From assembly GCA_033239525.1 (NCBI GenBank), contig BSYO01000003.1, positions 2,970,001 through 3,034,000 of the forward strand: a stretch of 64,000 nt of DNA, read 5' to 3'. Positions 33,701-45,600 of the stretch are shown in pieces. The notes beneath the pieces are model-generated. The model saw nothing but the letters and a program-made list of their open reading frames with translations. It made no database searches and was not told the DNA's origin. The stretch comes from Nepenthes gracilis. Taxonomy: Eukaryota; Streptophyta; Magnoliopsida; Caryophyllales; Nepenthaceae. A program made the position numbers and the translations under genes. The first letter of the stretch is position 1. The number at the start of each line of letters is the position of its first letter.

Positions 33701-34547
33701 TGTTGGGAAAAATATAGTTGTCGTTTAGACAACACAGTCGAAGGAACGATGGAATGCACAAATTCACACACAATATGGGAGAAATAGGAAGAACACACCA
33801 ATTTTTACGTGGAAAGTCATCTTTTAAAATAAGAGAAAAAAATCACGCGACATTTAGTTCACAAACAAATTCACTATGTGAAAATGGTTACGGAAACCTC
33901 TTTGGCTACAAAAGTCTCTTGAAGAGTTGAGAACAAAATAAGAGTAAGAATACAATTCTCTCTTATATTTTTCTTTTCTCACTACTCTCTTCTACACATC
34001 CATATTTCTTGCATGTCTAGTATGAATATATATATATACAAATTTTGCCCGGAGACCGTCTACCAGTAGGCAGGTTGCGTGTGTACAAAACCTACCACTA
34101 ACTTTACAACCCACCATCAACTCTGCCCACCAACGCTGCTAATCGTCACTCTATCGGGAGAAGTTTACCTACTCAAGCAATTAGGTGCTAACTTTGAGAG
34201 TCAACTTTCCTAAAAATGCTAATTGCGTAAATATTATAGATGACCAACTTTTTGGTTACAGTTCCCAGGCATTGACTAAGACCTCGAACTCTTGCTTTAG
34301 AGTCCTCGGTCCTTAACTCTTCAAACCAGCCAATTGTATTCCAGAATTTCTATGTATTCCAAAAATTCTAACCATTATGGGAAATCCAACCAAACCGGCC
34401 AAAAGCATACCTGCCAACCACTCTGGCCATTTTGCGCCAACCAGGCATTTTGGCCCAATCGGGCAATTTTGCCCTCTCTTCACTCCGGAATTTTCCTCTC
34501 CGACTAATTTCAGTCCAACATTTTCCTACACTGGAGTGATCCCAACA
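33701..34547 (-). mobile_element. 5' LTR of the gag-only copia element
   Basis: The LTR reads TGTTGGGAAA at its left end and ATCCCAACA at its right end on the plus strand, with TGTTGGG/CCCAACA terminal inverted repeats. It aligns with 31438-32230 over most of its length (ACACACCAATTTTTACGT, ACTACTCTCTTCTACACATC). Its left edge touches the primer-binding repeats, so it is the 5' LTR of a minus-strand element. Confidence 0.85.
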
Positions 34548-34564
34548 GTTTCTTCTCCATTCTT

Positions 34565-34700
34565 AAAGGTGATGAATTATCTTAATCGGTTCTATCATCC
34601 AAATCTAGTTAAGCTCGTAGGAAACTAATTGGAAGGTGATGATCGACCATTGGTGTCTGAGTTCTTGTCAAAGGGGAGTTTAGAAAATCATCTGTTCACT
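34565..34700 (+). pseudogene. Receptor-like cytoplasmic kinase fragment
   Basis: The plus strand reads VMNYLNRFYHPNLVKLVGN, a stop, then [20 protein letters not shown] and HLF. This is the helix C to hinge part of an RLCK-VII type kinase lobe, whose usual form is [20 protein letters not shown] followed by [16 protein letters not shown]. It is a single exon-sized piece with an in-frame stop, so a captured or leftover fragment. It lies directly right of the copia insertion. Confidence 0.75.
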
Positions 34701-34970
34701 GTCGTGTTGCCTGTGGTTTTCTTAGTTGGAGTAGAGTTGACTCATTATTTGGCTGTGAGCACTATATCCATAGTGGTTGATAGAAGTGCGAATGGGGGTT
34801 TCCTGTGCACAGAGTTTAATATTAGCTTTCCGATACTATCCTGTGAATTTGCATCAACCGCAACTTACCATGCAATGGCAATTGCTTTATCATTAATGGA
34901 ATCATACCCCTTAAGTGTTCAGCATGGGCAGACCCCTATGAAAACAATAACGTTGGGCCCTGATGACCTG

Positions 34971-35132
34971 CGAACTCGGTATGCTGCTGCTTGGCTCGGG
35001 TACCCCGCATTCCAAGCTGCTGAACAGAAAGGAGCTGCTAGTACGCTGCTGCGAACTCAGCATGTTGCTATTTGGCTTGGGTACCCCGCATTCCAGGCTG
35101 TTGAACAGCAAGAAGCTGCCAGTACACTATTG
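34971..35132 (+). repeat. Two tandem 81-base coding-like repeats
   Basis: Units 34971-35051 and 35052-35132 encode 27 residues each in the open frame, both carrying WLGYPAFQA and ending AASTLL. The period is a multiple of three and the frame stays open across both copies, ending at a TGA right after. The protein is not recognised. Confidence 0.8.
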
Positions 35133-35284
35133 TGACGCATGCAGATAGGAGGCTGTTGGAAGAATTTTGATCAAGCTTGTCTGGACCAAATTACGGACCA
35201 TATTGTATTAGCTTTTCCATTACACTAAAGCTTCTCTTCAACTTTGTACAACCCTTTCACTTCTTTCTTTTTTCCCCCAAACAT

Positions 35285-36130
35285 GCCAATTGAAGTTGTG
35301 TATAATTAGTTTGATTTTTGAGGATCTGCATGCTACTTCATGCTAACTTCTGTTTGAATTTCTTGATTCTTTTTGCCGTGTTTCCAGAGGTCTTACTGAC
35401 AAAGCCTATGCCTTTGAGAGAAGCCGTAGAAGCTACCGATCATGGAGATGCAATGGAAGAGTGACTGGTAACTCAACACAAGCAATCAATGGATTTGAAT
35501 TTTTTGTCTTATTCAATATTCTGTACTTGCTTTCACCTCTAAATTGCTAAGATAAGTTGTTACTTCTATAAGATGTCACATATATTCTGCCACGATTTGT
35601 TTCCATTCGACCTGCCAGTCACATAGCCAATTAGGCTTATATGATTTCTGCCGCGAGTTAAGAACTTTTGTAGGTACTTGAAAAGTTGAAGATCATTCAT
35701 AATAATCATAAAGATATGTATAGTAAAAAATAATTATTTTTCATTTGAGCATATGTCATGCGAAGTTTTCTGTTAAAATTTTTATATTTAAGTCAACTTT
35801 AGGTGAACAATTAGATACTTAAGATCTGAATTAAAATATAAGCACTTTATCACTGAATCTGTCAACATAAAAAATCCCAAGTATCAACTTAATGAAATGC
35901 TAGATTTGAAAGTTTTGTGTATGAGATTACTTAGATTGGATTGGTCTAATGCCCAAATATCTAAGCAAAATTGGGTCCACAAAAATTGTCCTTTCTATAG
36001 TGTTATCCTAATTAAATTATTTTTCTGTTGCAAACTCATAAATAGCATCACTTTAATTCAATACAAAATAATATTACATAAATATTATTAAAATAAGAGT
36101 TTATATTTAATGTGTCCCTAATTTTCGAGT
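35285..36130. repeat. Local direct duplication, copy 1
   Basis: GCCAATTGAAGTTGTGTATA at 35285 recurs at 36932, and 35620-36130 recurs at 37103-37591. The block covers the 3' side of the proteasome remnant. Copy 1 keeps the last PBB exon; copy 2 does not. Confidence 0.8.
35391..35464 (+). pseudogene. 20S proteasome subunit beta-2 (PBB), last exon
   Basis: After an acceptor (GTTTCCAG) the phase-1 exon reads EVLLTKPMPLREAVEATDHG and DAMEE, then stops. Plant PBB proteins end in EVLLTKITPL-E-VE... and finish close to DAMEE, so this is the C-terminal exon on the same strand as exon 1 at 21849. All catalytic-core exons expected between them are missing or unrecognisable. The intervening 13.4 kb is mostly transposons. 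Confidence 0.75.
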
Positions 36131-36931
36131 TGTATAAATTGCATCAAGAAGAATCGTATTCTGGGACCAGCTTTATGATGCTTTTATTCTTTTCCTCATG
36201 GATCGACAGACGGTCTTTTGTAACAATGGTTTTGGGAGCTGCCATGGCTGTCTTTTTAAAATATCAAGAGGGGCTGACCGTAAGATAACACGGTTAAAAT
36301 TTGTTTTGTCATCGTTTATTTCAGTTTGACAAAAAAACTCAGTTTCCATTAGAAGATTGTGCGGGATTTCTTTCTTTGCAATTTGTTTTTCAACGTTCAA
36401 ATTAAAAAATTTTCTCACGAAATGAAAAGATGTAAGGTGGATGTAAAAAAATGCGTTGATGCTTGTATGCTATTTGCTCCAGTGTATTTAAACTTTGTGA
36501 AAGTGTCGAATATGCTTCCCTCTTTCATTTGGGCCCGATTTAGGATGACTTCCCAAAGTGCGCCCGAAAGATAAAGAAAAGATGAAATCATGGTCGGCTA
36601 TTTTCTGGCATGCTTGCCGGTGCCTTTGGATTACTTGAGGGACGGCTCCTAAATAAGAGGGATGGCTCCTAAATGGTGGGCACATAGATGGATGGTATGA
36701 CATCATCGGACGACCATGAATTAAAGTTAGTTGCATTCTTCCCTCCTAATGAATTAAAGTTATTTGCATTCTTCTTTTTGTTTAAGGAATGCAAATTAGT
36801 TTAGACCAAGGGATGAAAAGCTCTTTGGATATAGGGCACCTAGATGGATCTGGGGCTCCTTTGATCTAAAGTGATTTTAAGGGCTATTAAATGGAGAGTG
36901 CCTAGAAGGAGGGCTTTCTAAACAAAGGGCT
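36131..36931. other. Spacer with degenerate GGATGG/GGGCTCC repeats
   Basis: No gene recognised. From about 36630, and again at 37780-38010, short degenerate units such as 'GGATGGCTCCTAAAT' and 'GGAGGGCTTCCTAAACAAAG' occur. They resemble the minus-strand view of the LTR minisatellites at 4137 and 20160, but no LTR ends were found. Confidence 0.4.
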
Positions 36932-37591
36932 GCCAATTGAAGTTGTGTATAATAGTTTGGGGATCTTTGCCTGTTTTGAATTTCTTGACGGAAGGTTCTT
37001 GGATGGAAGTCTCCTTGGAGGGAGAAGGGGACATAATTCCTCATTGGTAGGGAGTAAAATGGCGCTCCTGGGATAGAGACTCAAATTCCTTGGATGGAGC
37101 CTCACATAGCCAATTAGGCTTATAAATTTACTAAGTCAACGTTTAAGGATTTGTACTTGAAAAGCAAAGATCATTCATAATAATCATAAAGATATGTTTA
37201 GTAATTATTGGTTTGAGCATGTCAAAAGTCTTCTAATAAAATTTTTATATTTAAGTCAACTTTAAGTGAATAATTAGATACTTAAGATCTAAATTAAAAT
37301 ATATACACTTTTCACTGAATTTGTCAACATAAAAAATCCTATGTATCAACTTAATGAAATGCTAGATTTGAAAGTTTTGTGTATGAGATTACTTAGATTG
37401 GATTGGTCTAATGCCCAAATATCTAAGCAAAATTGGGTCCACAAAAATGGTCCTTTATATAATGTTACCCTAATTAAATTATTTTTCTGTTGCAAACTCA
37501 TAAATAGCATCACTTTAATTCAGTACAAAATAATATTACATAAATATTATTAAATTAAGAGTTCATATTTGATTCATCCCTAGTTTTCGGA
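36932..37591. repeat. Local direct duplication, copy 2
   Basis: This matches 35285-36130, but the part equivalent to about 35370-35615 (with the PBB exon) is replaced by a short 'GGATGGAAGTCTCCTTGGAG'-type sequence. That sequence itself recurs in part at 37603-37725. Confidence 0.8.
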
Positions 37592-39150
37592 CTGGATTTA
37601 GGTTCTTGGATGGAAGTCTCCTTAGATTTGGGAAAAAGGGGATTGATAAGAATTAATTTATTTTTAGTTTAATCGTAAAAAATGGCGCTCATGGGATAGA
37701 GACTCAAATTCCTTGGATGCGGAAATGCCTGATTGAGGATGACTTAAAAGTTGTAGGAATATGCTAAGTTTGACTATGGGACGACTCTTTGGGATGCTAC
37801 CTAGATGGATTGTATGACGTTTAGATGGCAAACCTCCCTGATAGATAGCATGACGCTTAGATGAAGAGCTCTCTGGACATAGGGCACTTAGACGGAGGGC
37901 TCTCTAAAAGGAAGGCTATTTGATGGAGGGTGTTTGAAAGGAGGGCTTCCTAAACAAAGGGCTCCTGAATGGGGTGGTGTCAGGATGGAAGGCTCTTGGA
38001 TGGAAGTATCTGGGAGGTTGGGAATTCCTCAGTAGGGGAGGAGGACCTGGGATTATGGCCCATCTTAAACTGTGTTTCTTGTGGGTTGGTGTCGGGTTGG
38101 ACCACAGAATCGACTTTGCACAGGCACTCGCCTTTTTATTTGAATGAAATCTTTGATGTGAGCGGTTAACTTTTTGTGGGCCTTGAGGTAGGGTCGGACT
38201 CATTTCTAAATTTTTTCGAATGAATTTGGTGGTCAACCTAAATTTTAATATTTTGACAAAATATTAAATTGTTGCATAATTTTCTTCTAAATGTTACTCA
38301 GCCTTGTGGAATATAAATGTAAAGTTAAAAAAACTAAGTGTTATAAATTTTGATTTCACAAGATTTGATAAAATAGGTTAGGGGTAATTTGGGTGAAAAT
38401 AAAGTAAGAAACAATTATACAAATAAAAGTGAAAAATATAATTTATATGTTGCTTAGACACATTAGAGTGAAATAATTTAAATAGAATTAGCATTATTAC
38501 TATTTTCTTAGTTTGTCATTAAATAAAACTCATCAATTATTTATAACTGGTAAATGAGTACTTGCAAACACAAAACATGTATTTTTAAAATTTGTTTGAT
38601 GCTTCTCACTTTTCCTCATATTCCTTGACTATTGTCATTTGTAATTATCCAATATAAGATTTAATAAAATCTGTTTTTTTACCTTAATTTATGAAAAAAA
38701 TAAGTATAATCACATCGAAAAATAAAACAAAAAATAGATATTTATAGATATTTAAAAATTATACTTATAAAATATAAGGTAAAGTAAAGATTATTTGAAG
38801 TGTGTTAAATATTTAAAATATGGATCAAAAAAATATTATTAAAAAATATGAATTAATTATGATTTGATAAAAATTGAAAAAAATAGATATATAAAAATTA
38901 CTATTGATTTAATAAAAATAATTTATAAAAATAATTCAAAGTTATTCATACTTTTACATAATGTTTATGAAAATATATTTTACAGTGGAGTTATCTTTAG
39001 GACGATTCCTCAGATTTGAATATCCCCCAATCCCGCGCTACTCACAAAATAATTAAAATATATTATTTTTATATTTTAAAATATATATTTAATACTAAAA
39101 TTGGGGTTTCAGATTGGGGTTTCGATTGGAGCCCGGCCGCTTTCGTGCTC
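37592..39150. other. AT-rich spacer upstream of GLE1
   Basis: No gene recognised. The left part carries degenerate GGATGG repeats. From 38220 to 39100 it is very AT-rich with no open frame of note. The last few hundred bases presumably hold the GLE1 promoter, but I cannot point to a defined core element. Confidence 0.5.
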
Positions 39151-39442
39151 CTTGCTCTCTGCTTCTTGCTCCGTCGCTCGTGAGCGTAGACATTATTGAA
39201 CTCTAAAATTTCTCCCCCATGTTTCTTCCTCTTGTCTTCTTTCCTCAATAGTGAGAATCTTCTTCTTCTTCTTAGAGATTTAAAGTTAGGGTTTGCGTGG
39301 AAAGTATTGAAGAATCTTTTTTTTTTTGTTTCCGGTAGATGGAATTGAAGATTCAAGCTATCAATTAGCGGTCAAGCTTGAATCGTCCCAATGTGAGTTC
39401 GTTTCCAAATCTCCCGTTATCGATAGATTTCGATACTTATGT

Positions 39443-39642
39443 ATGATGTGCTCTCGCCCGTTTGACTGTCTTAGGGTGGCGGTTAAATTGGAGCTTCGGT
39501 GTCCGAAGTACGTAGATGGAATACAGATTGATCCGAATCCTGATTGGAGCTTCGATAGTCTATTATCCGAGTTGAACGCTCTAGAATCGAAGCGCAATGG
39601 CTGTTCTTCTGTCCCTAAGTTCTTCAATAAAGCGAGATCACG
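39443..39642 (+). CDS. GLE1: GLE1 exon 1
   Basis: The exon carries VAVKLELRCPKYVDGIQIDP and the NALESKRN segment, and ends at a donor in CACG|gtacat (phase 2). The position where family members start, just before VAVKLE, is AGG here (39473-39475). The nearest in-frame ATGs are 39443 and 39446, and the frame is open up to 39326. I used 39443. Confidence 0.8.
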
Positions 39643-42600
39643 GTACATCCTCTCTCTCTGTCTCTCTCATTCCCTCTTGCGTTCTACCCTTTGCGAGGGT
39701 GGCCGCACGATTCTTAGCGACTTTCCGGCTGAGTGCAATGTAAGCAGCAGCACTCATGCATCGAAATTGTTATCGTGACGTCTTTGTCGAAGCAATCCTT
39801 ACTGCTCTGGCAAGTCTAGCTCTTACTCTGTGCAATTGCAGTGAAAATTTTGTTTTTCTTCGTTGGTGATTGATTCGAGTGGGCTTGCTCTGCCCTTTTT
39901 TTTTATGTTCAGAGAAATTTGGCGCACGAGGAGGAAAGATAGAGGCGAGAAGTCATTTGTGATGCGAGTGTCGGATGATGAGATCGATGATTTTGACGGA
40001 GAGGATGGAAAAGAGAATACTGAGCTAAGCTTAGTGCGGGCAAGTCGATTCAGTTTCCATGACAGTTATCGTAGGTATGACCATTCATAACAAAAAAATT
40101 GTGCAAAGTTTGTTCAGTTTATTTGGAGCTTGTCTGGGATTGTGGTGCTGAAATGACCATGGCTGGTTCTGTAGTTTCTTCTATTCATTACAGTTCCATG
40201 ACTGCAATCTGTTCAAATCCGAACCAAAAGCAATTGCATAGCCATTGCAAGTCAGAAATTTGTCATATAGTTGATGCTGAGGCTGTGAAGCACCATTACC
40301 AACAAATAAAGCCTTTTCATGATTGACACTGCAATTAGTGATTGCATACGTTTCTTATGCTGATAAATCTTTCTAATTTATGCTAATTGGTGTCATGTTT
40401 TCCTTGATTTTGGAACTTATAGCATTTGTTGTCTCCTTACATGCTGCTTTTCTCAGCGGGAGTGATGATTCCGAAGACGAGCCGGCGCATCAACTCTATG
40501 GCCCTGTGATAGAGAAAATGGGAGTGGTGGAAGGCACATTACTTGAGGTTACACATCAATACCGACTTGGCATCAAGGTGTTTTCTTACAACATTTGATC
40601 TAGCCAGCTTATGATTTGTGCCATTTCATAAACGTTTTTGTTTTTGTTTTAGTTGCAGACTCCTTCAGTGATGTGGCTTCATTCATTTTAAAGGAAATAG
40701 GTTTTTTTTTTTAATCCTGTGGTCATGGAACCAATTGTGTGATGTCTGCCATCTTTGCACAGTAATACCACATTATGTATTAGTATTTGTGCCTCTTATA
40801 GTCATATTCAATCACATGTTGTTTGCATGTACTATTTCATTTTATAAAGAAAATAGGCTTTTTTCCTATTGCAGTCATGGAACTAATTGTGCTGTATCTG
40901 CCATCTTTGCACCATAATGCGATAGTTCTCCACAAAAAATGTATTAGTATTTGTGGCTTATATTCATATTGTGTCACATATGTCCTTGTGACTATGCTTT
41001 AAATTGTTAATTTTTTACAGCTCTATTGTATCGCAATAAACAGTTTTAGCATGTCATCTGCTGAAAGGCCAGATATAAGTAAGGAATACAAGTTCAGGAG
41101 AGCACATTAGAAATAAATAATTTATGGCTTTCGCATGAAAAAAAAAAAAAAACATAATGAAATATGATTGTTGATTGTAATATGGAGGGGTGATTTTTGC
41201 AAGCGGAACACTATGTCATGCTTACGCATGTGCCCTGTATTTCAGAAAGCTGCAGTATTGGAACTCTTTATTTTATTTGACTGAGTGCAATTTTTACAGT
41301 GCTCTTGACTTTTTGACAGGAAGAAATTAGGAATCAGATATTTGCATTGGAGACAGAATTAGTTACTGCAAACGATAAGTATGCCTCTGCACTTGCTCAA
41401 GTTGAGAAAAATGCCGAAATGAGACGGGAAATAGATAGAAAGACTGATAGACAATATCAGCGCAAGATGTAAGATCACGCTTTTTGGTTAATTTTGCAAA
41501 TTTCTGTGATTTTGTCATTTCTTCCCCTTTTGCATATTACAGACTTGCAACATATGGAATGCATGTAAAGAGTTGATTGCAAATTCATAAATGTATCTGT
41601 ACTTAATGAGTTTTAAATTTCTTGTTGAAAGACATATATAGTACACCATTTTTGTGCAAACATTCATTTTAGCCCTTATGTGATTGACTAGTTGGATCTG
41701 AATTTTTATTGATGTGGGGTTCGTTTGTGCTGGTGTTACTTTATTGGAAGTCATTTTTAGCTAGAATATGATTTAAGCAATGGGCTAGGAAGGTTATATT
41801 GTCATTTTCTATTCAACTTTGAGTTTAGGTAAATTTTGTGCATAATCTCTTGTATTCAAAGCAGTGTTGTCAAAAGCGTTGGGCAAGCTAAGGCATTGAA
41901 ACTTCATATTGTCTGAGGCATTTGCCACTACACGAGACATTCGCTTGAGATAAGGCACTAATTGAAGTATAAATATGTCTACAAATTGTGTAGAAAAATA
42001 TTAATCAAGGCTAAAACAATTGAAAGTACTAATAAATATCTATATATAAAATAATTATTATGTCATTACATATAATGCGATCAACAAAAACTCTAATCTG
42101 TAATATATATTTTATAACACATGCATAGTCCTAAGATGTTCAAATTCTACTCACCATCAAAATCTACATTAGCCTCATTACCATTATTTTCATCAAATAA
42201 GCCATCTTCAATCCATTACAAGATTTTTAGCCATTAATCTCCTCTTCTGTTTCTTCTAAATCAACCACTTCATCCTCTACTCTTGTTGTTCTAAAATTTG
42301 AAAGCTTTGCACCTCCTCTTGAAACTCGAAGTTTTTTCCTTTGCTTAAGATATGTTGTTTGTGACATCAATCAACAGAGAAGATGATACAAATGGTGATT
42401 GTGTTGTGCAAATGAAAAGGTAGAAAGATAGAGTGGGGTTGTGTCATGTGGATTGTGTTGATAAAAGGCAAATATATTTAAAAGAAATAGACAATTATAA
42501 TTTTTTTAAAAGGCTAGGCATATTTTAGGGAAACTCTTTTTTTTTTTTTTAAAGCAAGCACTTGATTGCCCAGTTGCCTTGGTTCAGACAGTCACCTTGC

Positions 42601-45600
42601 CATTTTACGTTCCCCAGACATGGCTTAGGTGCCCATGCCTTACCTGATGTGGCCCAGGTGACTAGGTTAGCGCAGAGAATGTCTTTAACAACCAATTCCA
42701 AGCCATGGCCTTCTTAAGAACCTTTGTTTCTTCTTTGCATATATTTGCTCATTAACTTTCTTTAGTTTACTCATATGTCTTGAGCTTTCTTCCTTTATCT
42801 TATTTTCTGTCAGTTGGCTTCGTAATCAGTGTGCTTTTGTGGTGATCATCTTGAAAACTATAGCTTTTCATCTATGGTGGTAAGCATTTTAAGTAAGCTG
42901 CTTTTTTGTGGAACTGGAAATGTTCCTACTGCTTGAAACTGGTCTTAGTTTACAAGGAAACACATCCACAGCTAGAGCTATTTTCATGTCTGATCCTGAT
43001 GGGTCCTGTAGCACTGCGGACTGACCCAGCACAAGGTCCACCCGTCAGTGTGCAAAGGAAACTAAGGCCCAGTGACGTCCCGCAAAGCGCGAGGCCCAGC
43101 AGGCGCCACAACCGGCCCAATCGCAGTCCAGCTCGAGTAGACAAGGTCAAATGCCAGGCAGGCCCAGCGGACAGCCTAGGCTGACTGCCCCATCACGGCA
43201 TGTGGAGCCCTCTAGCTTGGTGGCCAACAGTCTGATCACAACAGCACGTGCATGCAAGTGTTGCTTGCAGCCACCGGCGTGACAATCTTGCAGATGTCTA
43301 GCGAAGATCACCATTTGTTGCGCAACTACCCTAAAATGACAACTTACATCGGCGGCTTCCACAATTGTCGGACAGTCTGACAAATCTTGGTGGGACAGTT
43401 GTCATCAGCTTTGGTGCCAAAGCCATATTGACATCTACTACAAATACCTTTCACCCCTGCCTGTGAAAGGGGGAGGAAAAACCCATCACTGAACCAGAAG
43501 GAGAATGATCCTTGCTTACAAACGCCCAGAGAGAACCAAGAGTCTCTTCCGACACTCGAGATCATCCCCTCTCTCTCTAAGCCACTCCTCATTGAGTGCA
43601 CAACACTCTCTAAGCTGCTTGCTGTTGAGCGCACATCAATCTCTAAGCGCCTCCCTCTTGAGCGCACCAGCGGAGCCAGGTCCTCCATTCTCATTCTCAA
43701 ATCCCTTTCCCATGCATCATCGCACTTTGCATCCTCCACCTATCTTTCTATTTTTTTGGAAAGATTTCTGATATGAGCGTCGGATGATATATTGGAGAGT
43801 GAGTCTCGCCAATCTTGTGACCTCTTATTTTTTAGTTGTTTTGCGCAGGACATTGGTTATCGGAAATAGAGACCGGACCCTTCTCATTTTGACTTGACGT
43901 GAAAAATCAGGTGGCTCCCTAATCCGTACAATAATTCGGATCCAAGGACGGATCAGATCCTATTTAGTTTTTCTGTATCCAATAATATTATCTTTCTAGT
44001 CCCTAAATGGAAAAGCTGTGTTTCTTCTTTTTCCATTTTATACGCCCTTCAGCAGGTGTTCTTCTGTGTGCATAAATATACTGTTACAAGTTCCGTGTTG
44101 CAGATAAGTTTGTGATTCCAACTTCCTGTCTGCATTGTTAGGATAAAAACTTTTGTCCAGCTCATTCAAGGAAATGAAATAGGGGAAAGTTCCTTGTACA
44201 TTCTATACTCTTCCTTTTTCCCTGTTTTTGATTCTATTTGGGGTTATTGCAGTGCTGAAGCACTTGATAATCACTTGACTGCTGTTCAGAGGGATCATGA
44301 ACATAGATCCCAACTGGAAGAAAAAAGAATAAGGGATGATGCAGCTCTTGAAGAATCCAGAAGAAAAGAAAAGGCTCTCCAAGAAGAAAAATTGCGCAAA
44401 CAAAAGGCTAAGGAAGAAGAAGAGGTTTGTTAATTTAACAGTGTAAATGCACTTTAGCATTCAAAATGCATAGCATTCATAGGGTGGGTTGGCAGACTGA
44501 TGGTGGGGACATTGTTACTTCCCCACTTTAGTTGTTTAGGACTTGCATTGACTACATTTTTGGATGATGTGTGTGTGCACGCGCGCACACAAAAGTGGGG
44601 ATCCTTTCCCTTGGTATAGAACTTCCGAATGTCATACTGCTCCATCACTTTGTGAAACTTGATTTTTCCTCCATTTGATTTAATGATGTATTTGTGTGAT
44701 CATGTTCACCAAATTTTAAGTCAATCCTTAGATTGTATAATACTGATTCTAAACCTGAAAATTTTGTAAGTTTTAAAAATGCAAATAAAAAAATAATTCA
44801 ACATGCAAAGGGTTTGATTCTCTGAAAATATTTTTCTTAAATTTATCAAAGTAGCAAACTTGCATGACTTTTACGGCTGTATAAAAAAATCCCAGCTCTC
44901 TCTTACCCTTACCCACACCCTTTTGGCAACAGTAGCAAACGAACTTGCTTGTGCACTGATGAAGATAAAATTTGCATTTGCCTTGTTTGCTCTTTTTTTC
45001 TATTTGTGAGGGCAGCCAATGCGGAGGCTTTACGTTGTGGTTTGTTTTTTTTGTTTATCGAAGATAATTTCATCGTATGACATCCTTACCGTATCAGGTG
45101 GATACTTCCTAGTTTTGAATTACTTCCTTTGCCCAATTATAAGTTTTTCGGGAGCATGGTGTTGAAATGACCTGTCACAGTCTGTTGCATTGTCATTATT
45201 AATTGTTTTAAATGTCCATATGAATATATTAAAGCTAATTTTACGGACTCAAGCATAATTGAGTTAATATTTCACTGTGAATTTTGTGGACATCCGTGGG
45301 AGTGTAGTGGACTCTGAAATGTGTCCAAGTGAGTACAGCTTCTCTTGACGACTCCACATATTGCTATTTGAGAGTTGATGCTGTGGAATGTATTATTTTC
45401 TTTTCACATTTAGAACTTTTTCAACAGTGAAATTTTGCCTGAATATTTGTTGTAAAGGCATCGAAGGAGGGGAACTCTAAATTCTTGAAACAATAGGCAG
45501 TTGCAGAAAGTCTGCTGGTGTTTTCAAGTGTGCTTTATTGTACCTTTTGTCACCAGAAGTCAATTCATCTGTTGCAAAAATCTTTAATATCTTGCATTCT

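Larger units (their letters stand above)
31438..34547 (-). mobile_element. Gag-only Ty1-copia element with TSD GTTTC
   Basis: A 3.1 kb minus-strand element is bounded by two related LTRs and by perfect 5-base target duplications GTTTC at 31433-31437 and 34548-34552. Internally it carries a primer-binding region, gag, a zinc knuckle and the start of protease. Integrase, RT and RNase H are absent: only about 130 bases separate the protease remnant from the 3' LTR. The intact ends and duplications show it inserted as a unit, so the pol loss may predate insertion. It would then have moved with proteins supplied in trans. Confidence 0.88.

Noticed and set aside
34700..34960. Possible decayed middle exon of the proteasome beta-2 gene
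   Set aside because: There is a loose resemblance around VFLVGVELT and the ACTATATCCA stretch, but identity is too low to call without an alignment.
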